From assembly GCA_037447655.1 (NCBI GenBank), contig JBBHKE010001486.1, positions 1 through 64,000 on the forward strand: a stretch of DNA of 64,000 bases. Reading direction: 5' to 3'. The position numbers and the translations under genes were made by a program. Shown here piece after piece: positions 38,141 through 49,007 of the stretch. Origin of the DNA: Zygnema cylindricum. Its lineage: Eukaryota > Streptophyta > Zygnematophyceae > Zygnematales > Zygnemataceae. The notes beneath the pieces were generated by a model. It did not search any database. It had not been told where the DNA came from and saw only the letters and a program-made list of their open reading frames with translations. Each line of letters begins with the position of its first letter. The stretch's first letter is position 1.

Positions 38141-39069
38141 TCTGCTTGTTAATTACCAATTTTAGCGTTAATTACCTGATTCAAATGTCTTTCCAAACAT
38201 ATGAAATCCTAGGAGTCGATGAACTATGGAACCGAAAGTTTCAGATATGGAGAATCTAGTCCGGCTGTGTACTGTTTTCGACTTCAAATGAGTCGTTGCA
38301 TTTTTGCTCAACCTTTCTGTGAGATTGTGGGAGAAAGAAGAAGCTGTGTACCTTTTTTCTTTGACTTGGAATGAAAACTTTGCGTCTGGTGAAAATGTGA
38401 ATGGTAAATTTTTTTGTGGCTTTTTTTTTTTTTTTTTGGTTTTTATTTGGTGGCATTTTGGTACGGTACTAATTTGTCTTTTATGTGCCATTCGTTCGGT
38501 GGAGGTGGTTTTTTGACATTCAGTTGATGTCAAAATAGCATTTAACAAAATGTTTGGCAAATAAGATGATGAGAAAGCCCTTAATGAAATATAAGATAAC
38601 AAACAGTGTTTCCACAACCTCTGTGTACAAAAATCTATAAAGAAACACACTCAGTTTTTGTTCGATATTTTTGTTTTTCGTTTGGTCCAATGACTGGTTG
38701 TATACTTTTCTCAAAAAAAAATTCTTTATTTTTTGCCTTTGATTATTACATCGGTTGCATATGTCTAACATTTCGTAAAAAAAAAACAGAAAAACTACAT
38801 ATTGTCACTTCACACCAAACGTATGTCCGTATTTTGCCCTGTATTTTACAGATAGTACTATACGGTCAAAATAATAGTGTTTCCAATTTTTTTCAAACTC
38901 TAAAGGAATGGTTCAGTTGCGCCACGGACTTATCTCACATAAACAAGGTAAAAGAAAAATGGTGAAAAAAAAATCGTTTTGTATACACAATTCTAAGAAT
39001 TCCTTTTGTCTCCATTTTTCGCCCACGGACTTTCGATCACTATCGTGTGTACATATTGAACTGTGGAAG
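38141..39069. other. Gene-free interval
   Basis: The ORFs of up to 160 codons here are uncharacteristic in composition and overlap on both strands. I recognise no family. Confidence 0.45.
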
Positions 39070-39400
39070 TTCGGCGGTTTGGGAGAAAGGGCGAGTGAGG
39101 GAGTGAGGGAGAGGCAGCATTTCTGTTAGATTGTCCCATGGACGTTCGGCTGTTTGGGGATGGAAAGAGGGAGAGGAGACAGGGAGGGAGGAAGAGAGAG
39201 GGGAGGAGAGGGGAAGAGAGGGGAAAAAGAGGGTGGGAGAGGGGGAGAGAGGATGAGAGATGTTTAGTTCAGATAGTCCGAACGTTCGGCTGTTTGAAGG
39301 AAGGAAGAGTGGGAAAGAGGAGCAGAGTGAGGGAAAGAAGGATGGAGAGGGCATTTCCTGTCGCCCTGTTGTCCTGCGTATGTTTGGCTGTTTGAGAGTT
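39070..39400. repeat. GA-rich repeats with a TTCGGCTGTTTG motif
   Basis: TTCGGC(G/T)GTTTG or TTTGGCTGTTTG occurs at about 39070, 39145, 39284 and 39379, each of the first three followed by a purine-rich GAGA/GGGA stretch. These look like a degenerate tandem array of about 75-135 bp units. Confidence 0.65.
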
Positions 39401-39593
39401 ATTCGTGACGGGTTCTCTATTCAAGACACACGCTGGCACAATATACTTTTGGAATTGGTAATATTTCATGGCCATGTCAACATTTTGTTTACTACAATTC
39501 TCCCACTTATTCCTTGATTTCAAATGCGTGAAAACATTGGAGACTTTGGAAACATTTGGGAATGTTATATGTGGTTACTCCGCACTATACCTT

Positions 39594-39938
39594 TATAATA
39601 TGGTGTGTATGCATGGTTTACCATAGTATTATATGCGTGGCTATATTGTATTATATGCATGGTTTACTATATTGTTATGTGCATGGTTTACATAGTGTTA
39701 TATGCATGGTTTACCATAGTGTTATATGCGAGGCTTACTATAGTGTTATATGCATGGTTTACTGTAGTGTTATAGGCATGGTTTACCATGGTGTTATATG
39801 CATGGTTTAGTGTATCATTCAATGTATGGTTTACCATAGTATCATATGCATGGTTTACTATAGTAATATATGCATGGTTTACTATAGTATTAAATGCATG
39901 GTGTGCGGTGTTATTGTATGCTTGGTTTACCATAGAAT
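39594..39938. repeat. 24-bp minisatellite, about 14 units
   Basis: The unit is GTGTTATATGCATGGTTTACCATA with substitutions and small indels at the edges. The period of 24 keeps reading frames open on both strands (plus strand VYHSVICM-type repeats, minus strand NHAYNTMV-type repeats). There is no start context, codon bias or flanking exon to suggest that either is translated. Confidence 0.9.
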
Positions 39939-40740
39939 TGTATTAACAAAGCTCGTCATTTTTGTGTTGATTGGGGTTACTTTATGCAACACTCCTGAAT
40001 GTTTTAGCACATATGGGAAATGAGTCATTCTTAAAACTCATTGGCATATTGCTCATTCGCAACAGTATGATAAAATATCGGTACAATGTTGTATCCTGGC
40101 GCGATTATTTCGGATGTGCGCGGTTTTTAGAGTTTGTATGTGTATGTGATTATGGGTACATTTTCTGTTGTAGTTGTTTAAAACAAACTCGTTATAACGC
40201 TATTTGTATTTTTTTTTATACTATAGACTTTGTATTTACTAGATGATGTTTATATTGACCTTCCTTAAAAAAAAATGGTGTTGTCATGGCCCTACTCTGT
40301 GAATGTTTGTTAGTGCAAAAAAGTTATTAGCGTGGGATGTGGCTAACTATGATTCAACTTTGAGTAGCATGGTTATTTTTCAACCGCTTATAATATAAGC
40401 TTTTAGAACCAAAGAGCTATCATTAAAGTCATTTTGAGGCCGAAAGGGGAAAAAAATGGCACTAATGAAAACATCAAGGTGTACCATCTGTCACAACGTT
40501 TGCGGTAACTATGTGCTTCCAATGTTGGCTTCTAATAACGGATTATGGAAATTAAACCTACTTCGTCAAATCTGGTGCTTAGACATTCAACAAACTCAAA
40601 TACATGCAACAGAAATTAAGTCATTTGGAGTATTTAATTTATTTTACAATAAGACTTTATTGTTTGTAGGGTTCATTATGTGGTCTTTTTGTTTATAAAA
40701 AAAAAAAAAACAATGTTTGAAGCGAATTGAAATGGCCTAC
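39939..40740. other. Gene-free interval
   Basis: Short ORFs only. An 80-codon ORF at 40456-40698 has a CTICHNVCG phrase but no wider similarity that I recognise. Confidence 0.4.
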
Positions 40741-41520
40741 AACGAGTAGCAGGTCGTTGTGTTACTTATTTTAAAATTGTGATTGTTCATAAAAACATAA
40801 TTGGTTAATAAATCAAGGGCGAAAAGATTACGTACAATAATAAACCACGCCTTTGAATTTGGAATTGCATAAGAAAAAGCTAGTGTTGGAAAGAAAATAT
40901 ACGGCTTCGTTAAGAAAACTGGATTGTAAACCACATGGTTACATGGCAGCAAAAATGAAAGGCAAACACGAAATCGAACGTTGTTAGAAGAAAACTAAAA
41001 GGAAAAACAATGTGAAAAAAAATAACGAATAAACGATGACAAGAAAACATAAGACATTTAAAAACAACAACAACAACAAAATAGCATACCCAAAATAAAA
41101 GTTATCTATCCAAACCTCAACACAACTGATAATTATAAAACAAAACCGTTTAAACCTCACATGCCCCACGCTCACGCCGAGAGTTTTTCCGAATACGAGG
41201 ACGATCCATAATGACAAAAACATATATGTGGATCAAAAGTTACACTTGCTGTAAAGCCACAAATCACGTTGACGATAAAAAGAAGACAAAAGCGGAAGGT
41301 TTTCTTGTGCCCCTCCCCTCAACTCATCCGAAGCAACTCCCAGACAATTAAATATCTTGACCTCCATCAACATATATTCATCCATTGCATCCCACAACTA
41401 TGCTCCTTTTGCTTAACATGGTCACATGTTTCACCTCCTACATGTCGAGCCGCCAACCAAATAATAGCCAATTCACCCATGTACAATTTTCCCCAATAAT
41501 AAACCCTACATGGCATGGTA
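40741..41520 (-). pseudogene. 5'-truncated 3' end of the RLE non-LTR family
   Basis: The segment 41200-41510 aligns with 60420-60740: GTTGACGATAAAAAGAAG, AACTC(A/G)TCC(G/A)AAGCAAC, CAA(T/C)(T/C)AAATATCT(T/C)GACC and GCCGAGCCGC-like sequence occur in the same order. Read on the minus strand it keeps the phrases LAARHVG and WRSRYLIVWELL seen at the C terminus of the long copy, but with several stops. The left part (about 40741-41200) is A-rich on the plus strand and may be the 3' UTR; its end is uncertain. The body is cut at about 41520, just before hAT copy H2, as expected for a 5'-truncated insertion. Confidence 0.65.
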
Positions 41521-42243
41521 TAATCATGTGTATTTGCTAGTGTTGTGTATCAAGAAGAAATTTATCGCGATAACACCGATACCGATAGTTATCGGTTATC
41601 GAACGGTCAGACGTCCGGATATATCTTTACTTTTTGTACTTTCTATCCGCTAAACTATTGAACGGTAAATTTACGGGAAATGTACGGTTTCTTACGGGAA
41701 ATGTACAGACTTTGACGAAAAAATACGTTGCATTTAGTAGTAATTTCTGGCCGGTTAAGTGAACATAAATTTTAAGGGAATACGGCATTGTACCAACAAA
41801 CTGATGATCATGGAAGGAAAAAAGGACAGCGGACACAAAGTACAACGGACGTAAAAGAACATTCTGCGCACCGCCGGAATCGAACGTACGACTTTCAATG
41901 AGAAAATACAAGTGGACCGCCAGCCTGGGCGCTGGCATCCCGGAATGGCTCTTTTGGCGGCTTATGCCAAAAAAGCCGACGGATTGACATGTGGCACGTT
42001 TCCAGTGGATCATAAGGAAGAAAGGGACAAAGCCATGGCGTCGGATGTGAAAGGTACATCGTTTTAACAGGAGCCATATTAAAGTCGTGCATATCTTATG
42101 CCGGCTACTGTACTTTCAGCTTGTACAAATGATCTGATTGGTAGGCACCTCAGTAGATAGGGTTTGTGAGTAGGGCGCATCGAGGGAATAACACGTACAG
42201 TTGAGTGAACTGTGTTGTCTTTTTGGAAAGCTTTCAGTCTCAA

Positions 42244-42415
42244 AGCAGCGCAGCTGCTTTACAAACAAAGCAGCGCAGCTGCTATACAGACAGAGCAGCG
42301 CAGCTGCTATACAACAGAGCAACGCAGCTGCTATACAGCAGAGCAGCTGCTATACAGCAGAGCAGCTGCTATACAGCAGAGCAACGCAGCAGCGAAGCTG
42401 CAACACAGACAGGAC
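42244..42415. repeat. CAGCTGCT-centred tandem repeats (25 bp, then 18 bp)
   Basis: The core GCAGCTGCT(A/T)TACA recurs at about 42250, 42275, 42300, 42325, 42343 and 42361. The first three intervals are 25 bp and the later ones 18 bp. Each contains the palindrome CAGCTG. Confidence 0.9.
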
Positions 42416-42487
42416 AAGGCAACCACGATTATATTTGATATGGTCCGTACAAGGCAACCACGATTATATTTGATATGGTCCGTACAG
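42413..42487. repeat. 35-bp tandem duplication
   Basis: AAGGCAACCACGATTATATT and the following GATATGGTCCGTAC occur twice in direct succession, starting at 42416 and 42451. Confidence 0.9.
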
Positions 42488-42559
42488 ACAACGCAACGTC
42501 TGATATTCTTAATGTGATTCTGTACAGGATAGAGCAACTGCGATAGATACGATTCTAGT

Positions 42560-42690
42560 CAACTTAGTGGGAACTCAGTGGTAACTTAGTGGGTAGCTCA
42601 GTGGTAGCTCAATGGTAGCTTAGTGGTAGCTCAGTGGTAGCTCAGTGGTAGCTCAGTGGTAGCTTAGTATTAGCTTGGCAGCTTGACGTA
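42560..42690. repeat. 11-bp array of TAGCTCAGTGG
   Basis: About ten units of (G)GTAGCTCAGT with variants. The repeated word TAGCTCAGTGG matches the consensus of the tRNA A-box (TRGYNNARNNGG). No complete tRNA is present, and resemblance may be coincidental. Confidence 0.85.
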
Positions 42691-42984
42691 CCTCTCAGGT
42701 ACACTGGTATTGCCGGTACAACACTAGTATAAGACTTAGGACTCAGAACACATGATGTATCCAGACTTCCAAGTAGTAAAACTGCAGACAATTTTTGGGA
42801 AACTTCTGAGTATTATATCTTGAGTGTTGTCGGGTCAATTGTGCTATAACTTTGGGAGTTATCAGTGTTTATGCTACTCTATATTCTGATAGAGTTTTGT
42901 GAGGTTTGGATGCTTGTATAAGAATTGGTGAGCACTTAAGAACAGCTGTTTGGTAGGATTCTTGATAGCTTCTGAGAGTGTATC

Positions 42985-44303
42985 ATGTCTACTTCTACTA
43001 CTACTGCTGCTCCTCCACCTGCACCGGTGGTTGTAGAACAACAGGTTATGGGCCTGTCATCAAGAATTCCTATCTTTTCCGGGGATAAGTATGTTTACTG
43101 GGCGGATATGGTGGAAACACATTTTGAAAATGTCAATCTTTTGGATATATTGGATGGTTCGCTGGATGAATCTGATCCGTCATGGTCTAAGAAAAATACG
43201 CAAGCTCGTTCTATTCTAAAATTTTGTATATCTGAGGACTTAGCTATGTCTCGGATAATGTCTCGGATAAAGATGAAAAAAGCAATTGATATCTGGAAAT
43301 CTCTTAAAAGTGATTATGAAAAGGCCAATGTCCAGGAAGAGCTTCTATTGGCTGGAAAAATTTGGGACTATAAATACACTGGCGGTACAATGGCTGAATA
43401 TTCTAACAAATTTCGTATCCTTGTGCCACAATGGCTGAATATTCTAACAAATTTCGTATCCTTGTAGATGCACATGCTTGTGCAGGTGGGGTGTTTCCTC
43501 CTTTTCAACAGGCTGCATTGCTCATGAGGGGTCTCCCTCGTAGTATGAAAGGAGCATCTGACATGCTCAGACAAAAAGATAAAGCTAGCTGGACTTTACA
43601 GTTAGCCATCAATATTTTACTAGAAGAGGAAGCTACATCTCATATTCTCAATGTTGAGCAAGTAGAGGCTTTTAATTCAGAATTTGAGAGAAAAGGATAG
43701 TTTAATCAGCAAAGGAATCTGTTTAATCAATTCAGACAGTTTAATCAAGGTGGAAATAGACAATCAAACAATGCATGCTTTTATTGTAGTGAGAGAGGTC
43801 ATGGATACAAATTGTGTCCTAAAAGGCTAACGATACAGGTTTATAGAGGGCCGGGATGGCAACAAAACCCGTTTTACAAAGGCTTCACGGGGCCTACACC
43901 TCGTGGAAATGCACTATTTTTGGCTTCTTCGTCTCTCCAAGACGAGACTTTGACGGTTTCTATAGAGGATGATACGGATCTATTCGCTATGGCGGCTGCG
44001 ATGGAGGGCGCGAAGGACCCTGGATGGATAATGGATACAGGAGCGTCAGCCAACATGTGCAGGAACAAGGCCATCTTCAAAAATCTGAAAACAACGCCGG
44101 AGAAAAATATTTATTATGCTTGTGGAATGAGTGTCCAGACTCGTGATGTGGGTGATGTGTCCTTACTAGTTGATGTAGAAGGAAAAGCAATTGAAAGGAC
44201 TCTTCACAATGTCTTATTTGTGCCTGACTTTAAGAAAAATCTGTTTTCTACATCGTTGGTATTGAGTAAAGGCTTTGAGGTTAATTTGAAAAATGGTCGG
44301 TAG
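42985..44303 (+). pseudogene. Copia gag and protease
   Basis: The frame opens MSTSTTTAAPPPAP and continues through a typical gag core (a phrase SRIPIFSGDKYVYW and later YSNKFRILV). A 41-bp tandem duplication at 43387-43468 shifts the frame within the YSNKFRIL phrase. A zinc knuckle CX2CX4HX4C lies at about 43774-43815 (CFYCSERGHGYKLC), separated from gag by a TAG at 43698. The aspartic protease site is DTGAS at about 44033, preceded by WIM. In copia these domains form one polyprotein with the downstream enzymes; here stops break it. Confidence 0.85.
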
Positions 44304-44387
44304 GTTGTTAGCAAAAATGGCAAGGTTGCGGTTAAAGGTACTAGAGATAGTAGCAAAATGTATCGCATGGATATGGCTAATACCAAG

Positions 44388-45200
44388 TAGACTGATGTTT
44401 TGTACTCCGGTGTTTTGCACTTAGATGAGTTGTGGCATAAAAGATTAGGCCATGTAAACTATGATAGTTTGAGGAAAATGGTACTTGCTGGAAAAATAGA
44501 GGGTGTATCAATCACAGATGAGCCGGTCAAAACTTGTAATGGTTGCGCTTTAGGCAAAATCCAAAGATTGCCATTTTCTACAGAGTCTGAGAATCGGTCA
44601 ACGAAAATTTTACACCAAATTCATTAGAATGTCTTTGGTCCGGCGAAGGTTCCATCTACAAGGGGATGAAATATATGGTCACCTTCACAGATGATTTCTC
44701 TAGGTTAACAAAAGTTTACTTCATAAAGGAGAAAGTGAAGTGTTTGGTCACTTCAAACACTATAAAACATGGGCTGAAAAGCTTCATAATTTACCTATTT
44801 GGTAGCTCAGATCGGACAATGGTGGTGAATATACATCAAAGGAATTTGAAACCTTTCTACTTGAGGAGGGAATAAGTCATCTATTGACTGTTCCATATTC
44901 ACCGGAACAAAACGGGGTGTCGGAAAGACTGAATAGAACTCTCACTGAGAGCTCTAATTTGATGCTCGCAGATAAAAATGTGGATCCGAAATTCTAGGCT
45001 GAGGCTCTAAACTGTGCAGTTTATATTAAGAATAGGATAGGATCAAGATCGATAGAAACTACTCCTTACCAGATTTGGACAGGAAACAAATCACATGTTA
45101 GCCAGTTCAAGGTCTTTGGTAGTCAATGTTTCATATTGAATACGTCTACAAATAGATGGAAAATGGAACCGAAAGGATTACCAGGTATTTGTGTAAGGAT
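44388..45200 (+). pseudogene. Copia integrase
   Basis: The HHCC zinc-binding domain is visible (LWHKRLGHVN, later CNGCALGK) at about 44430-44555. The catalytic core shows FTDDFSR at about 44680, RSDNGGEY at about 44810 in another frame and PYSPEQNGVSERLNR at about 44892-44940, which supply the D,D-35-E residues. A stop replaces the expected Trp of KFWAEA at 44995, and TAG occurs at 44625. Confidence 0.85.
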
Positions 45201-45574
45201 AAGATGATCACTCAAAATGTTATAGAGTCTTTGTGTTTGAGAGGCAAAAAATAGTTGTAGCAAGGAAGATCATTGTTAAAGATGAACTAGACTCCATAGA
45301 TTTATTTCAAATGACAGAGTAGCAAAAGCAAAAAAAGGTACAGGAATATGTCATTTTAGATTGCATGCAGGATATTGTCTTGCAAACTCCACAAACTCCG
45401 GTGGTGACTCCGGAGTCTAACTCTCTCCAAGTTCCTCAATAAATTTGGATCCAGACAGACCAACAATGGTTAGTACACACAGATCGCAACCAGCGCAATC
45501 AGCGCAACGCACGGCATCCGACGATCTCAGCCTCAAAATTTCCGAGGGGAAGAAGATCAAGCAGCCGCCTGCAA

Positions 45575-45878
45575 GCAAGCTCTCACTTTGCATACTTGGC
45601 AGCCTCAAGGGAGCCTTTGACCATTCGAAGGCTTTCTCATCACCAGAACGGAATCACTGGATCGAGGCAGCAAACCACGAAATGAAGTCCATCATAGAGG
45701 CTCACACATAGGAGCTTGTGGACCTAGCAAGCTCTCACTTTCCATACTTGGCAGCCTCAGGGGAGCTTTTCACCATTCGAAGGTCTTCTCATCACCAGAA
45801 CGGAATCACTGGATCGAGGCAGCAAACCACAAAATGAAGTCCATCATAGAGGCTAACACATAGGAGCTTGTGGACCTT
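45575..45878. repeat. 152-bp tandem duplication inside copia pol
   Basis: Two adjacent units of 152 bp begin GCAAGCTCTCACTTT(G/C)CATA at about 45576 and 45728. They are nearly identical, so the event is recent relative to other decay. Both units already carry the TAG in place of a Trp codon. Confidence 0.9.
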
Positions 45879-47250
45879 CCTCCAGACCGAAAAGCGATCG
45901 ACAACAAATGGGTATTCAAGGTGAAGTTAAATCCCGATAACACCATTGAACGTTATAAGGCTAGACTTGTGGCAAAGGGGTACAATCAAAAGGAAGAAAT
46001 CGATTTTGAAGAAATATTTTCTCCGGTTGTAAGATTTCCGACAGTTAGGATTTTGCAGTCTCTAGCTACTATAGAAGATATGGAAATACATTAGATGGAT
46101 GTAAAGACGGCCTTTTTGCAAGGAGAACTAGAAGAGACCATTTACATGCAGCAGCCTGAAAAGTATGTGGAACCAGGAAAATAGCACTTAGTATGCAAGT
46201 TGCTAAAATCTTTGTACGGCCTAAAACAGGCCCCCAGACAGTGGAATCTAAAGCTTTATGAATTCTTGACTAGCCTAGGATATCTAAAGCTTTATGAATT
46301 CTTGACTAGCCTAGGATTTCAAAGGATAAGTTCTGATCACTCTGTTACGTTCTAAAGGGTGAAAATGGGATAGTGTATATAGCAGTATATGTAGATGATT
46401 TGCTATTAATTAGCAAATCAATGGCTAAAATTAACAAAATCAAAACTGCTCTAAACTCACGGTTTGAGATGAAAGACCTCGGTGAGGCAAAACATATTTT
46501 AGGTATCCAGGTAGAGAGGGACAGAAATAAGAAAATAATATAATTGACTCAAAAAGAGGTTATTGGAAACATGTTAGATGAGTACAAAAAGCGGGGGGCA
46601 AAAGGATGTTTAACCCTAATGGAGTTTCGGCAGAAGTTAGAGGGAGAAGAGACAGAACCAGGTGTCATTGTTAGCGAGTATTTAGAGTCAACGGAGAATG
46701 ATCCTATGACAATAATACCTTATAGACAGATAGTGGGAAGCTAAATATATTTCATGAACTGTACCCGTCTTGACATTGCTGCAGCAGTCGGGGTACTGAG
46801 CAAGAGTCTAGAAAATGCGAGAAAATCTGATCTTGATGCAGCAATGAGAGTCTTAAGATATTTGGCAGGAACTAAAGATCTCAAACTCACTCTAGGTGGT
46901 GGAGAAGTCAAGCTGCAAACATGGAGTGATGCAAGCTATGGCGACATGCCAAGCTGGAAATCCACCACGGGATTCGTTCTACAAATTGGGAACGGTATTT
47001 GCTACTGGAGCAGCAAACTTCAAAAGGTTGCAATACATTCGACAATGGAGTCAGAATATATGGCAGCAAGCTCGGCCCTCAAAGAACTCTTATGGGTAAA
47101 ATCCATATTACAAGAACTAGGATACATGCAAGTTGGTCCACAAGTGATCTGGTGTGATAATTAGGCTGCCATTGCCATTGCTTCTAACCCGAGTCAACAC
47201 TTCAAAAGCAAGCACATGGATGTACGATTACACTTTGTAAGAGAAAAAGT
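45700..47250 (+). pseudogene. Copia reverse transcriptase and RNase H
   Basis: Reverse transcriptase motifs: [34 protein letters not shown] and the YVDD catalytic box at 46388-46399. RNase H shows SDASYGD at about 46925 and TMESEYMAAS at about 47042, ending in CDN with a TAG where CDNQA is usual. A 152-bp direct duplication (45575-45878) repeats the segment before the polymerase, and a 36-bp duplication (46246-46317) repeats 12 codons after LKQAPRQW. Confidence 0.9.
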
Positions 47251-47310
47251 GTTCTCTAGAGTGCTTAAATTATGTTATTTGCCAGATGCAAAAATAAATC
47301 CAGCTACACC

Positions 47311-47954
47311 TTCGAGTCATACGGAGCATCTTTTCTCTTCTCTCTTCTCGCTTCCCTCGTCAACGCGACGTAAACCACAAAAAAAAATATACTCTGCAAT
47401 AGCCGCCAATGGCAGTGTTGATACCTTGACTAATAACTGCCTGCATCCATGGAACTTTGTCTGTACGCTGTGACATTTGTCTCCTATTAAGCAATTTTTT
47501 TCTTTCTTTGTCTGTCTGCCTGTCTGTCTGTCTGTCTGTCTTCCTGCCAGTCTCCAGCAGCAGTCTTGCCAGTTCTTGTCAACTTGGAGCAGTGTTTCTT
47601 TAGTTTTTCAAAACAGACGCACTCAGAATTCCTGCCGTACACATCGTACAGACAAAAGTACAAAACCTCGTACGAAAAAAACTGACCAAGGCCGTGCAGT
47701 TTCTGAAGCCCTGACCATTCACCGATGCCTATGACTGCTGGCCGCCCACGACGGAAGTACCATAACTGTACGGTCCCATTGTCAAACTGTACGGTCCCAT
47801 TGTTCTCACCACAATTTAGCGTCATTTTCCGTACTTTAATAGTTAATACAGAGGATAACGAACGCTAATAACGATTTCAACAGTCGCCACACACTGAATT
47901 GCTGGCTGACACCCCAGATTAAAACGCGTATGATATCCGTACACTTCGGGAGAC
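47311..47954. other. Gene-free interval with a TCTG microsatellite
   Basis: A (TCTG)n tract lies at about 47505-47540. Around 47850-47900 is a fragment with AACGCTAATAACGATTTC, a lone end resembling the TIR motif of the A/C/E elements. A short direct repeat CTGTACGGTCCCATTGT occurs at about 47765 and 47789. No gene is visible. Confidence 0.5.
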
Positions 47955-48498
47955 CTACACCGCCAATCGTTATTAGCGTTGTGTACACTAATTCCATCCC
48001 GCTTGTTTATTATTATTCTCCATTAGTGTAGCTGTTTCTTTTTTTTTCTTTATTGTATATTGGGTTATTTTCAGTGCGTCGTCTCTTAAATAGGTGGTGT
48101 ACGGTCAGTGTCAGACCATACATAAATGTACCTTTTTAAGCTAAAAAGTACAATAAATTAGTTTTAGTAACCATGGACGCATGAGAATGTGCGTTCTAAA
48201 AAGGGAAAAAAACAAGGTCGTAAAATATCCCGTTCGCACATATTCGTTCGACAGCCGCGTTTCGACTGTGTGAACGTACGATTTTGTGTACGATTTTTCA
48301 GATTTTGTACGGTGACCTATATTAGTGTAAGCATGTTTGCGACCGACATTCTTTTTTTCACATATCCAAATTACCATAATTAAACAATTAGAATGTATGT
48401 TTTTTCTCAAAATTTCCAAATTCTTAATTAGCGTAAACCACGGTACTTTTTCATACACGCTAAAGAAACTTATACGCTAATAGCGATTGGCGGTGTAG
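47955..48498. mobile_element. TIR element A2
   Basis: The ends CTACACCGCCAATCG are perfect inverted repeats and continue as (C/T)TATTAGCGT. The interior matches 2992-3410 in inverted orientation and contains the unoccupied insertion site of element B1 (ATTCTAATTG on the inverse strand near 48390). No transposase. Target duplication not recognisable. Confidence 0.8.
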
Positions 48499-49007
48499 TG
48501 GAAATGTAAAATAGTCAAAGCGGTCGTCGATTTCCAGACGCATGGGAAAAGCTAAGCGATCTATGTTTCTATTGGAGGTCAAAATGCAGGGTTCCAGTAA
48601 TAGGCTGCTTTTAGCGTGGCCAGTTTTCGATAAAAAATGGCTAACCTCATGGAACGGCCTTTTTAACCGTCAAAATTGGCTGCAGCCTGAGCTCAATTCA
48701 CGAGTGCGAAGCGTTTGCACGCTTTAAAACTAACGGACATTCGTCAAAAAGTGCAACCGGTTTAAACCATAAGCGTACGCCCATAAACTGCCCAGTCATC
48801 GAAGAAGTGGAGATCTAAACTGAACTGAAGCTTCCATGGATCATGACCTTTACCGTGCATTGCCTAAACGTGCGAAACAAATTTGTATGTAGTTTATCCG
48901 TACAGATAAAGCTTTTATAGTATGCGTATACCATGATAGGAGCATACAGAATTAAATAATTTATAATTGCTTATCTCACATTTGTATCCGTGTCACGGTG
49001 ACAATGT
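48499..49007. other. Gene-free interval
   Basis: A 61-codon ORF at 48542-48727 has no recognisable family. Nothing else is seen. Confidence 0.4.

Larger units (their letters stand above)
41538..42726 (-). mobile_element. hAT-type element H2, inverted copy of H1, with internal arrays
   Basis: The left end TAGTGTTGTGTATC and the next 650 bp match the inverse of H1, including ATTTATCGCGATAAC, the conserved block near 41800-42010 and the segment with TCAGTAGATAGG. The right end GGTACAACACTA at 42715-42726 is a plausible partner TIR, giving 1189 bp against 1200 bp for H1. The flanks share only GTAT of an 8-bp duplication, so the right boundary is tentative. The H1 region rich in CGATA is replaced here by three tandem arrays, listed separately. 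Confidence 0.6.
42985..47310 (+). mobile_element. Ty1/copia retrotransposon, decayed
   Basis: Gag, zinc knuckle, protease, integrase, reverse transcriptase and RNase H occur in copia order. I find no LTR pair: 42727-42984 and 47310-47950 share no repeat that I can see, so the ends are lost or truncated. In-frame stops that I can place are TAG (43698, 44301, 44388, 44625, 44995, 45320, 45709, 45861, 46092, 46182, 47162) and TAA (46541, 46742); none is TGA. Three tandem duplications of 41, 152 and 36 bp interrupt the coding region. The element is not functional. Confidence 0.9.

Noticed and set aside
33357-39354. Ser/Pro/Arg/Gly-rich ORFs over CT and GA tracts
   Set aside because: Low-complexity translations of simple repeats, open on both strands and overlapping real exons in other frames.
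39594-39938. CRISPR-like or coding repeat
   Set aside because: Units are contiguous without spacers and the genome is eukaryotic. It is a minisatellite.
40456-40698. 80-codon ORF with CTICHNVCG
   Set aside because: The Cys/His spacing does not fit a complete finger and no flanking exon or family match is visible.
41870-41950. A functional tRNA gene on the minus strand
   Set aside because: Only a B-box-like word is convincing; I could not build a complete cloverleaf with acceptor stem and anticodon.
42985-47310. Reassigned stop codons (TAA/TAG read as Gln)
   Set aside because: Both host genes end in TAA and have no internal TAA or TAG. Several stops in the element replace Trp rather than Gln, and the other copia copy contains TGA stops as well.
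42727-47950. LTR pair for the plus-strand copia element
   Set aside because: I found no shared sequence between 42727-42984 and 47310-47950; the element is listed without LTRs.
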